A stretch of DNA of 64,000 nucleotides from assembly GCA_963761975.1 (NCBI GenBank), contig CAVXIR010000002.1:1674001-1738000 (forward strand). Direction: 5' to 3'. How positions within the stretch are numbered: position 1 is the first letter of the stretch; each line of letters begins with the position of its first letter. Below the pieces are notes generated by a model. The model did not search any database, was not told where the DNA came from, and saw only the letters and a program-made list of their open reading frames with translations. This document shows, piece by piece, positions 54,528 to 62,670 of this stretch. A program made the translations under genes and the position numbers. The stretch is from JAMQPK01 sp963761975 (lineage in GTDB: Bacteria; Acidobacteriota; Vicinamibacteria; Vicinamibacterales; JAMQPK01).

Positions 54528-55282
54528 TCAGGAGCCCGGCTTCTCCGCCGACGCGGCTGCCGACGCTCGGCGTCACGGTCGAGCTCGGCGGCGGTCGGCG
54601 GCGCGCTGATGCCCATCTCCGCCTCGAACTGCTGCAGGATGCCCGCCGCCTTGAGCTTCCGCGCCGTGCGCTCGCGCTCGATGGCCTGCGTGTCGATCGC
54701 CGCCGGTCGCCACTTCGACGGCCGCCTTCGATTCGGCGACTTCCTGCTTGATCTGCTCGAGGAACTTGTCGGCGGTGGACGCGACGCCGTAGGACTGCAG
54801 CTCGACGATCGCGTCGGCCGCGACTCTTCATGACCTGCGCCTTCTGGCGTTCCTTCAGCGCGCGCTGGCTCGTCTCGATCTTGCTCCTTGAGCTTGGCCT
54901 TGAGCGCGTCGACCGACATCTTCGCGCTCTCGTGCGCTTTGGCGGCCGCGGCCAGCTGCTCCTGCGTGCTCGGCCAGATCGGTGCGAAGCTGCTGCAGCT
55001 GGATCGCGTCTTCTTCGGCCACGCTGCGCGCCGCGGCCGAGCCGTCGCGAAGCGCCGCCTGAATCGACGCCGGTCAGGTTGCGTGTCCTGCCTGAGCAGC
55101 GCGTCGCGCTCTTCCTCGAGCCGGATGACCGTGGCCCGCGTCGCGACGAGCACCGAATTCAGCTTCGGCATCGTCATGCGCATCTCTTCGATGGCGTCCT
55201 GGAGCATGACCTCCGGGTCTTCGCCCATCGAGATGAAGAAGCCCATCCAGGCCCGGAACAGACGGCTCAACCTAGCGAACAT
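54528..55282 (-). pseudogene. PspA/IM30 family protein, several frameshifts as sequenced
   Basis: ATG 55282 opens the PspA-type amphipathic helix FARLSRLFRAWMGFFISMG followed by EDPEVMLQDAIEEMRMTMP, which is the family signature. Coiled-coil pieces then appear in successive frames: SIQAALRDGSAAARSVAEE, TQEQLAAAAKAHESAKMSV, KIETSQRALKERQKAQVM, KFLEQIKQEVAESKAAVE, ARKLKAAGILQQFEAEMG. Six or seven single-base shifts are needed (near 55080, 55070, 54975, 54885, 54826, 54705, 54560). The end at 54528 is a best guess. PspA/IM30 forms ESCRT-III-like assemblies that protect and remodel the inner membrane. Restored length about 245-250 residues. Confidence 0.78.
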
Positions 55283-55949
55283 CGGCGTCTCCCTTGGTCC
55301 TTGGCGATCCGGGTCGTCGTGATCGGGTTCTCCGACACGAAGTAGCTCGACGGCCGTCGGCGATGGTCTCTTCTTCCTGGCGTTTGCGGGTCTGCCACGC
55401 GAGGAACTCGTCCTGTTCGCTTTGCGTCTTCTTGTTGTTCTCGTCGATCTTGGCGCGCAGCTCGGCGACGCGCTGCGCGATCTCGTCTTCGATCCGCTGG
55501 TTCTCGGCGGCGGTCTGCGCCCGAAGATCCTCGAGGATCTTCTGCAGCACGCGCTCGTAGGTGTCGAGCGCGCGATCGCGCCGAACGGCGTCCTCGACGA
55601 TCTCGGTCACCTTCACGCCGGCGGCGTCGAGCGCCACCATGATCGACTTGCGCTTGACGTCGGCCGGCAGCGCCCGGATGTGCTCGCTCTGCAGCATCTC
55701 GGCGACCTTGAGCACGGTGTAGCCGTGCGCCGGCGCGCCGATCTTCGCGGCGTCGTAGACGGTGCCCAGGTCGACAGACGCCGTCGCCGGCGCTGAGAGC
55801 GCCGCTGCCGCGTCCGCCCCGTCATCAGGAACGACTTCGGACACGCGCTGGGGGTCGCCCGCTGGCTTCGAGTCGTCCGCAGCCGTCTGATCAGCAGCGC
55901 TGGCAGGATCTTCGGTGACGACAAAATAGCTGTACCACTTTTTGCTCAC
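55272..55949 (-). CDS. Coiled-coil hypothetical protein, first gene of the PspA operon
   Basis: The GTG at 55949 opens MSKKWYSYFVVTEDP. An Ala/Asp-rich linker follows, then a predicted helical domain (KIGAPAHGYTVLKVAEMLQS, VKRKSIMVALDAAGVKVTEI) and a long coiled coil (YERVLQKILEDLRAQTAAE, IAQRVAELRAKIDENNKK). Near 55350 another shift seems present; in a second frame the chain ends SYFVSENPITTTRIAKDQ with a stop at 55267, echoing the N-terminal SYFVVTEDP. The frame as sequenced stops at 55272. It overlaps the start of the PspA gene. The function is unknown. Confidence 0.65.
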   Translation of the reverse strand: MSKKWYSYFVVTEDPASAADQTAADDSKPAGDPQRVSEVVPDDGADAAAALSAPATASVDLGTVYDAAKIGAPAHGYTVLKVAEMLQSEHIRALPADVKRKSIMVALDAAGVKVTEIVEDAVRRDRALDTYERVLQKILEDLRAQTAAENQRIEDEIAQRVAELRAKIDENNKKTQSEQDEFLAWQTRKRQEEETIADGRRATSCRRTRSRRPGSPRTKGDADVR

Positions 55950-56032
55950 GGGGCACCAGTTGTGTGCGCATTGTAGCAGGGCCCAAGCGGTGTGGCCATG
56001 CCGCGATACGCAGTAGAATCTACGCCTCCCGC

Positions 56033-58714
56033 ATGTCGCTGGTTCCAGGCGTTCGCATCGGGCCGTACGAGATCGTCGCCGCGCTTGGCGCCGGAGGGAT
56101 GGGAGAGGTCTACCGCGCCCGCGATACGCGGCTCAAGCGCGATGTCGCGCTCAAGGTTCTGCCAGAGACCGTTGCCGCCGATCCGGAACGTCTCGCCCGG
56201 TTCGAGCGCGAGGCGCAGGCGCTTGCGGCGCTCAAGCATCCGCACATTGCCGCGATTTACGGCATCGAAGAGAGCGGCGGCGTGCGCGCGCTCGTGCTCG
56301 AGCTGGCCGAGGGCGAAACGCTGCAGGATCGCATCGCACGGGGAGCCGTGCCTGTTCCCGAGGCGGTTGTCATCGCCCGCCAAATCGCGGACGCGCTCGA
56401 AGCGGCCCACGAACACGGCATCATCCATCGTGATCTGAAGCCCGCCAATATTCAGATCTCGCCCGAAGGCAACGTCAAAGTGCTCGATTTCGGCCTGGCG
56501 CGGATGATGGCCTCCGAGACCGGAGCCTTCGGCGACGCCGGCCGTTTCGATTCGTCGATGTCGCCGACGATGACGAGTCCCGCTCTCGTGACCGGGCAGA
56601 GCGTGCTGATGGGTACCGCGGCCTACATGGCCCCCGAGCAGGCGCGCGGCAAGCCGGCTGACAAGCGCGCCGACATCTGGGCATTCGGCGTCGTGCTGTA
56701 TGAAATGTTGACCGGCGGCCGCGCGTTCGTCGGCGACACGGTGACTGAGGTGGCGGGCGCCGTGATCCATAAAGAGCTGGATCTCGGTGCACTCCCCGTT
56801 GGCACGCCAGACTCCGTGCGTCTTCTGCTTCGTCAGTGCCTGCAAAAGGACCCACGTCAGCGCATGCGGGACATGGGCGACGTGCGCCTGATGCTCGATG
56901 GTGCGTTCGCGCCGGTATCGAGCGCCACACGTGAAAACGTGACGAATCGATCGCGAGTCGTTGCAATCGCTGCAGCGGCGGCGCTCGCCGCAGCCGTTCT
57001 GGCGGGTGGGGCGGTCTGGTCGATCACCCGCACGGTCCCTATCGCGCGATCTCCCATTCGCGTCAATGTGCCTGCGCCGGCGACAGAAACCTTCGAACGT
57101 GTGGCTTTCGCATTGTCGCCAGATGGTCGCCATCTGGCCTTCGTTGGGCGCGACGAGAAAAACCGCGGCTCTGACGGCCAAAGCCGGCTCTGGGTGTACT
57201 CATTCGAAGAGGGACGGTCGCGCATCGTCGCACCAGACGATGTGGCATTCCCCCCACTCTGGTCACCCGATAGCAAGTTTCTCGCATTCTTGTCAGACGG
57301 CAAGCTGAAGAAGGTCAGTCTGGCAAGTGGCGCAGCCCAGGCGATTGCCGATTTGAAGAGCTACTCTGGAGGGTGCTGGCTCGCGGACGACGTCATTGTC
57401 TTTTCGACCGGCACGGGTCTCGTACGGATTCCCGCCTCGGGTGGCGTTCCCGTTCCGTTGACGGAAATCAACCGCGAGCGCGGCGAGACGTTTCATGCGG
57501 GTGGAACGCCGCTTCCTGACCGCCGTCACTTCTTGTACTACCGTGGGTCCACCGACACGAGCAATGCGGGCATCTATGTGGGCAGCGTGGACGCCACACC
57601 TCAGAATCAAGCATTGACCAAATTGCGTGACGTCACTTCAAGTGTCGCGTATGCCCCAAGTGAAAACGGCGTGCACGGCAATGGCCATCTGATCTTCGCC
57701 CGAGAGGGTGCAGTGATGGTGCAGGCATTCGACCCGCGGCGCCTCGAGGCCGTTGGCGATCCAGTGCGGGTGCCCGGCATGGACGGCGTATATCTCTTTG
57801 AGGGTGTCATGGCGGCCGTTTCAGTCTCGCCGAGCGGCACGATCGCCTATCGTCGTGCGCGTTCGGAGCTGGCCTCGCCCGTTTTCATCAGCAGAGAAGG
57901 CAAGGAATCCGGCTCAATCGCTCCGGGCTTGGACGGAGCAGAGCATCCGAGACTGTCTCCACACGGCCGCAGCCTCGCGCTCATCGTCGCGAGAGAACTG
58001 TGGACGTACGATCTCGACGGACGTCCGCCCGTGAAGCTGACGTCGGATGGGGCACTGTCTCCGGTGTGGTCGCGCGACGGCCGGAGAATTGTGTATGAGG
58101 GAGGCGGGACGCTGCGGGCAGTGCCCGCCGATGGCAGCGGCAAACCCGAAGACGTGGTACCCAAAGGACACTATCATCCTCATTCGTTTACGGCAGACTC
58201 TCGTGAGATTGTGGCAGTGCAAATCATGGAAGGCGCGAAGTCGCACTCACTCGTCAGCCTTGCGCTGCAGCCAGATGCCGTGCCTCGACCGATTGCGCAG
58301 GGAGGCTTATCAGCTGCGCTCTCGCCTGATGGCCGTTGGCTGGCCTATACGGCCGAGACGACCGGTGCGCAGGAGATTTGGGTACGATCCTATCCAGGCC
58401 CCGGTGCGCCGATTCGCGTGTCTCCCGCTGGTGGGTCGGAACCTGTGTGGGCGAAGAGCGGCCGCGAGCTCTACTATCTTCAGGACAACGTCATGATGGC
58501 CGTCGCCGTTGACGCCGCCAGCGACTTCAATTTCAAGCCCGCGATCAGGTTGTTCGAGACGTCTCACCGCAGGAGCAATCAACCTCCATCCTACGATGTC
58601 GCGGCAGATGGCCGTTTCGTCATGCTCAAACCGGAAGCGAATACGGCGGAACCGATCACCGTGATTTTCAACTGGAGAGAGATGCTGCGTTCCAGCGCAG
58701 CGGATCAACACTAA
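56033..58714 (+). CDS. Serine/threonine protein kinase with TolB-like beta-propeller
   Basis: 893 residues from the ATG at 56033; the longer open frame begins within the preceding intergenic region. The kinase domain (residues 9-270) is complete: glycine loop GAGGMGEVYRARD, VALKVLP with catalytic Lys, HRDLKPANI, DFGLARMM and MGTAAYMAPEQARG. A transmembrane helix follows near 310-330, then an exposed region with WD40/TolB-type repeats (ALSPDGRHLAFVGRD, LSPDGRWLAYTAET). This is the usual Acidobacterial membrane kinase. It is divergent from the PspA operon (83 bases apart), so they may share regulation. A weak -10-like TAGAAT is at 56014. Confidence 0.93.
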   Translation: MSLVPGVRIGPYEIVAALGAGGMGEVYRARDTRLKRDVALKVLPETVAADPERLARFEREAQALAALKHPHIAAIYGIEESGGVRALVLELAEGETLQDRIARGAVPVPEAVVIARQIADALEAAHEHGIIHRDLKPANIQISPEGNVKVLDFGLARMMASETGAFGDAGRFDSSMSPTMTSPALVTGQSVLMGTAAYMAPEQARGKPADKRADIWAFGVVLYEMLTGGRAFVGDTVTEVAGAVIHKELDLGALPVGTPDSVRLLLRQCLQKDPRQRMRDMGDVRLMLDGAFAPVSSATRENVTNRSRVVAIAAAAALAAAVLAGGAVWSITRTVPIARSPIRVNVPAPATETFERVAFALSPDGRHLAFVGRDEKNRGSDGQSRLWVYSFEEGRSRIVAPDDVAFPPLWSPDSKFLAFLSDGKLKKVSLASGAAQAIADLKSYSGGCWLADDVIVFSTGTGLVRIPASGGVPVPLTEINRERGETFHAGGTPLPDRRHFLYYRGSTDTSNAGIYVGSVDATPQNQALTKLRDVTSSVAYAPSENGVHGNGHLIFAREGAVMVQAFDPRRLEAVGDPVRVPGMDGVYLFEGVMAAVSVSPSGTIAYRRARSELASPVFISREGKESGSIAPGLDGAEHPRLSPHGRSLALIVARELWTYDLDGRPPVKLTSDGALSPVWSRDGRRIVYEGGGTLRAVPADGSGKPEDVVPKGHYHPHSFTADSREIVAVQIMEGAKSHSLVSLALQPDAVPRPIAQGGLSAALSPDGRWLAYTAETTGAQEIWVRSYPGPGAPIRVSPAGGSEPVWAKSGRELYYLQDNVMMAVAVDAASDFNFKPAIRLFETSHRRSNQPPSYDVAADGRFVMLKPEANTAEPITVIFNWREMLRSSAADQH

Positions 58715-59064
58715 CGGCAACCTATCGCGGTTCTCTGAGTGCTGTAGTCCGCTGGTTCCGCGTTCCTGTTCCGGGAGTTCCGTTCGAGGTGGGCGTCGGA
58801 TTCAGTACGCCATCTTTTTCTTAAAAAAAAACGTGGAACAGGAACCCGTGGAACCGGCTCGCCGAGCAGGGGTATCCGGGCCGCTTGCGTAGGAAGTGCA
58901 AAGTTGCGAACTACCGGCCCAATCGGGCGATGGCCTCGTTTTCGCAATGGTTATCAGCGTGTTCAGCTACGGAACAAAGCAGGCCCGGTTCGGGTCGCGA
59001 TTGTGTGAAATTCCTCAACATCCCATGCAGCGCCGCTGGCAACGTCATTGCTGGAGACGTTGAC
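58715..59064. other. 350-bp gap with an inverted repeat
   Basis: 58735-58870 carries GGTTCCGCGTTCCTGTTCC words facing GTGGAACAGGAACCCGTGG words, with a run of eight A at 58825 to 58833. The rest, 58871-59064, has no gene that I recognise, although a frame is open into the next gene. Confidence 0.55.
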
Positions 59065-59304
59065 ATGCCTCCAAAATCCCAGCCGGACGACCGTCGTGAC
59101 CTTGATCTGCGTGAAGCGCTGCTCGCGAGACTTCGCCGCGAAATACGGCACATACCGGGCCTGGCGCTGACGCCCACTCAGGCATCGCGCCTGTTCAACG
59201 TGCCGCCTGAACTGTGCGCCCGGCTGTTGGCCAGCCTCGAGCAACAAGGGGCAATCCAGATACGGCCGGACGGGCGTTTCATCGCCCGTACCACGCACAA
59301 ATAA
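59065..59304 (+). CDS. Small HTH-type protein
   Basis: 79 residues from ATG 59065, with GGAGACG eight bases upstream. The sequence LDLREALLARLRREIRHIPG and LTPTQASRLFNVPPELCARL predicts a winged-helix or HTH fold, and GAIQIRPDGRFIAR looks like the wing. So a DNA-binding role is plausible, but no family is assigned. It is monocistronic. Confidence 0.65.
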   Translation: MPPKSQPDDRRDLDLREALLARLRREIRHIPGLALTPTQASRLFNVPPELCARLLASLEQQGAIQIRPDGRFIARTTHK

Positions 59305-59392
59305 CGTTGGCAGTCGCGCCACTTCTGTGTCGTCGCGCGACTTCCGCCGTCTGATTCTCCGCTCCCCTCAGTAGCGGACGCGATACCCTTTC

Positions 59393-59485
59393 TTTCCCGA
59401 CTCCAAGACTCCTTCGACTCCACGACTCGAAGACTCCTAGACTCCTTCGACTCCAAGACTCTTGCGACTCCAAGACTCTTGCCAA
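59393..59485. repeat. Tandem ACTCCAAGACTCC words
   Basis: Repeated TTCGACTCCAAGACTC and GACTCCACGACTCG words, mainly in one orientation, lie just upstream of the second PadR promoter. Confidence 0.85.
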
Positions 59486-59506
59486 CGTCATTACCATGTC
59501 TATAGC
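59479..59506 (+). promoter_or_regulatory. Candidate sigma-70-type promoter of the second PadR gene
   Basis: TTGCCA at 59479-59484 and TATAGC at 59501-59506 are separated by 16 bases. The -10 element overlaps the left arm of the operator. Confidence 0.45.
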
Positions 59507-59530
59507 ATATGTGGCTATGACAGCTATAGA
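59499..59530. promoter_or_regulatory. Candidate PadR operator, 8-bp arms
   Basis: TCTATAGC (59499-59506) and GCTATAGA (59523-59530) are exact inverse complements separated by 16 bases. The right arm ends seven bases before the preferred start at 59538. Confidence 0.5.
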
Positions 59531-59537
59531 TACGCGC

Positions 59538-59870
59538 ATGCTCGACCGCGAGATGAAAAAGGGGTCGGCAGAACTCGTCATCCTCTCAGTTCTCGAGCCG
59601 CGCGCGCGTCACGGATACGAGATCAGCAAGCTCATCGAGACGCGCTCGGCCGGCCAATTGAAATTCCACGTCGCCTCGCTCTATCCGCTTCTGTATCGAT
59701 TGGAGGAGCGCGGGTGGCTGCAGGGGCGATGGGTGGAGAAGGCGGGGCAGCGCCGTCGCCGCTTCTACAGTCTGACGCCGGAAGGCCGCAGCGTGCTCGC
59801 GCGGCAGCGCGATACCTGGAAAGCCTTCGTCCATGCAATGGATCTCATAACGGGGGCCGATCATGCCTGA
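59538..59870 (+). CDS. PadR family transcriptional regulator
   Basis: 110 residues from the ATG at 59538, which keeps the operator outside the coding region; ATGs at 59496 and 59517 are in frame too. The winged-helix sequence (MKKGSAELVILSVLEPRARH, ETRSAGQLKFHVASLYPLLY, EERGWLQGRWVEKAGQRRRR) is typical for this group. It overlaps the permease start by eight bases and would regulate the pair. Confidence 0.92.
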   Translation: MLDREMKKGSAELVILSVLEPRARHGYEISKLIETRSAGQLKFHVASLYPLLYRLEERGWLQGRWVEKAGQRRRRFYSLTPEGRSVLARQRDTWKAFVHAMDLITGADHA

Positions 59871-62568
59871 CGTCTCATGGACATTGCATCTGCGTCCGCG
59901 GCTGGCCGGGCTGCGGCTCAGTCCCGCGCGCGAGGCAGAGATTATCGAAGAGCTGTCGCAGCATCTCGACGAGCGATACGAGGAGCTTCGAGCCGGCGGC
60001 GCCACCGACGATGATGCACGGCGGCTGGCGATCGAGGAACTGCTCGATCGCGACACGCTTGCGACCGGCATGCAATCGCTTCGGCAGGCGAACATGCCCG
60101 CGCCGGTCACACAGGGAGCTTTCGATCGGTCTGTTGCCGGCGATCTCTGGCGGGACGTGCGCCACGCGGTCCGCATGTTACGAAAGCAGCCGGGATTCGC
60201 CGCTGCTGCGCTCATCACGATTGCGCTTGGCATCGGCGCGACCACCGCCATTTTCAGTGTCGTCAACAGTGTGATCATCAAGCCGCTGCCGTACGCCGAT
60301 TCCGATGCGCTGGTACGGATCGTCCACTCGATAGGGAAGGATCAGCCTTACTTCTCCGACGCGGTCTACCTGACCTATACGAGGAACACTCAGACGCTTC
60401 AGGACGTGGGCGTCTGGATGCCTTCGACCAGGGCGACCATCACCGGCCAAGGCGAACCCGAAGAGGTGCGCATGCTGGCTGCGAACCGTGGGCTCCTGAC
60501 GACGTTGGGTGTGACGCCCGAGATTGGCCGCTGGTTTTCGAACGATGAGGACTCGTCCGGCGCGCCGGGCACGGTGATCCTCACCAACGGCTATTGGCAT
60601 CGTGTGTTCGGCGGCGACCGTGCTGTTCTGCAAAAGGCGCTGACGATAGACGGCCTGCCTTACCAGGTCATTGGCGTGATGCCGTCGGGCTTCCGCTTCG
60701 ACGACGAGGTGGAATTGATCGTGCCGCTGCGGATCAATTCCGCGAAGCCGGTACCGTTCTTCCGGCTCGTCGGCGTTGCCAGGCTCAAACCCGGCGTCAC
60801 GCTGGCGCAAGCCAATGTCGATTCGCTTCGAATCCTACGGCTGTGGCTGAACGATTCCGGTCAGAAGGATCCGGCATTTCAGGCGCGGTATCAGCCGGCG
60901 CTTCGATTCCTCAAACAAGACGTGATCGGCGATATCGGCACGACGCTCTGGGTGTTGATGGGAGCGATCGGCATCGTCCTGTTGTTGGCATGTGCCAACG
61001 TCGCGAACCTGCTGCTCGTGCGAGCCGACGCACGCAGCAAAGAGTTTGCGATTCGCGCGGCCCTCGGTGCGAGATGGACCGTCGTTGCGCGACAGCTTCT
61101 CGTGGAGAGTCTGGCGCTCGCGGTCGTGGGCGGCGCAATGGGGGTCGCTCTCGCATATGCCGGCCTGCGGGTGCTGGTGGCGATTGGTCCAGCGAGCCTG
61201 CCCAGACTGTCCGAGGTGTCGATCGATCCGCTGGTGTTGGGTTTCGCTCTGGCGATTTCACTCATCTCGGGACTTCTCTTCGGGCTCATGCCAATCCTGA
61301 AGTATGCGCGACCTCAGCTCGTGCATGTGATTGCCGGTGGGCGCGGGCTCAGCCTGACGATCGCACGGCAGCGGTCGCAACATGTGCTGGTGGTGGCGCA
61401 GATGACGCTGGCACTGGTGCTGCTTGTGAGTGCGGGTCTGATGATTCGCAGTTTCCAGGCTCTTCGCCGCGTCGATCCTGGATTCACAGAACCCTATCAG
61501 GTGCAGACGTTCGGCATCTCGATTCCGCGAAACGTGGCCACCGATCCACAAATCATCCTGCAGCTGCAGCACCAACTGCTACAGAAGATCGCGGCAATTC
61601 CTGGTGTGGCATCGGCGGCATTCACGACGCGATTGCCCACCGACACGACCGATCGATGGAGCGCCGCTCTCAGTTTTCAAGACAAGGTCGATGATGGACG
61701 TACGCCGCCGAATCACCAGGTGAAAGTGATCTCGCCCAACATGTTTGACACGCTGGGCACCACGTTCGTGGCGGGACGGGACTTCACGTGGATCGATCTC
61801 TTTAACATGCGCGACGTGGCGATTATTTCCGAGAACCTCGCGCGCGAGACGTGGGGATCGGCCTCGGCCGCGGTCGGCAAGCGCACGCGCGAATACTACG
61901 GCCCGAAGGACGGGCCCTGGCGCGAGATCGTCGGCGTGGCGCGCGACGTATACGACGACGGGCTGTATAAAGCGCCGCCGGCAACGATCTATTGGCCCGC
62001 ACGATTGCGGGGGGTATACCAGCCGCGCAGGGTCAGCGTCGTTATGCGCACCGAGCGCGCCGGTACGGAAAGCCTGTTGGAAGAAATGCGCAATGCCGTG
62101 TCATCCGTGCACGCCAGTCTGCCCCTGGCGCAGGTGCAGACGCTTGGCGAGGTGTATGACCAGTCCATGGCACAAACGTCTTTCACGCTGGTGATGTTGG
62201 CGATTGCCGGCACCATGGCGCTGCTGCTTGGTGTGTTCGGCCTTTACGGGGTGCTCTCGTACGCGGTGTCGCAGCGGCGGCGCGAAATTGGAATCCGGAT
62301 GGCGCTCGGTGCCCAGGCGCCAGATATCCGCCGGCTGTTCGTGAGGCGAGGTCTGGTTCTGGCAGGAGGGGGTGTGACGATTGGACTGTGTGGCGCGGTG
62401 GGTTTCTCACAGTTGATGGAATCGCTGCTATTCGGCATCAGTCCGCTCGATCCACTGACATTCGCCGTAGTTCCCGTCGTGCTCACGGCAGCCGCGGTTG
62501 CGGCAAGCTATCTGCCGGCTCGCCGCGCCATGTTTGTCGATCCCGTGGAGACGATGAGGGCCGAGTGA
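59863..62568 (+). CDS. MacB/FtsX-like ABC transporter permease with extracellular domains
   Basis: 901 residues. An N-terminal helical prefix (REAEIIEELSQHLDERYEE) precedes the first transmembrane helix (ALGIGATTAIFSVVNSVII), a MacB-type periplasmic domain, helices near residues 365-470, a second periplasmic domain, and three final helices including YAVSQRRREIGIRMALGAQ. It ends SYLPARRAMFVDPVETMRAE. It is a paralogue of the permease at 40306-42936 and is likewise without an ATPase gene. Start overlaps the PadR gene by eight bases, so translation is coupled. Substrate unknown. Confidence 0.92.
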   Translation: MPDVSWTLHLRPRLAGLRLSPAREAEIIEELSQHLDERYEELRAGGATDDDARRLAIEELLDRDTLATGMQSLRQANMPAPVTQGAFDRSVAGDLWRDVRHAVRMLRKQPGFAAAALITIALGIGATTAIFSVVNSVIIKPLPYADSDALVRIVHSIGKDQPYFSDAVYLTYTRNTQTLQDVGVWMPSTRATITGQGEPEEVRMLAANRGLLTTLGVTPEIGRWFSNDEDSSGAPGTVILTNGYWHRVFGGDRAVLQKALTIDGLPYQVIGVMPSGFRFDDEVELIVPLRINSAKPVPFFRLVGVARLKPGVTLAQANVDSLRILRLWLNDSGQKDPAFQARYQPALRFLKQDVIGDIGTTLWVLMGAIGIVLLLACANVANLLLVRADARSKEFAIRAALGARWTVVARQLLVESLALAVVGGAMGVALAYAGLRVLVAIGPASLPRLSEVSIDPLVLGFALAISLISGLLFGLMPILKYARPQLVHVIAGGRGLSLTIARQRSQHVLVVAQMTLALVLLVSAGLMIRSFQALRRVDPGFTEPYQVQTFGISIPRNVATDPQIILQLQHQLLQKIAAIPGVASAAFTTRLPTDTTDRWSAALSFQDKVDDGRTPPNHQVKVISPNMFDTLGTTFVAGRDFTWIDLFNMRDVAIISENLARETWGSASAAVGKRTREYYGPKDGPWREIVGVARDVYDDGLYKAPPATIYWPARLRGVYQPRRVSVVMRTERAGTESLLEEMRNAVSSVHASLPLAQVQTLGEVYDQSMAQTSFTLVMLAIAGTMALLLGVFGLYGVLSYAVSQRRREIGIRMALGAQAPDIRRLFVRRGLVLAGGGVTIGLCGAVGFSQLMESLLFGISPLDPLTFAVVPVVLTAAAVAASYLPARRAMFVDPVETMRAE

Positions 62569-62670
62569 ACCTGGTTGAACGGTGATCAATAGGGATCCCC
62601 CTGGACTTTTGAACGATTTCCGTCCTCATCAAGGCGGCAGTTGCCTCATAATTCATAAGCCAGCTCTTCC

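Noticed and set aside
49028..55949. Programmed ribosomal frameshifting across the operon
   Set aside because: The number and variety of shift sites, without slippery motifs or common contexts, fit sequence errors better.
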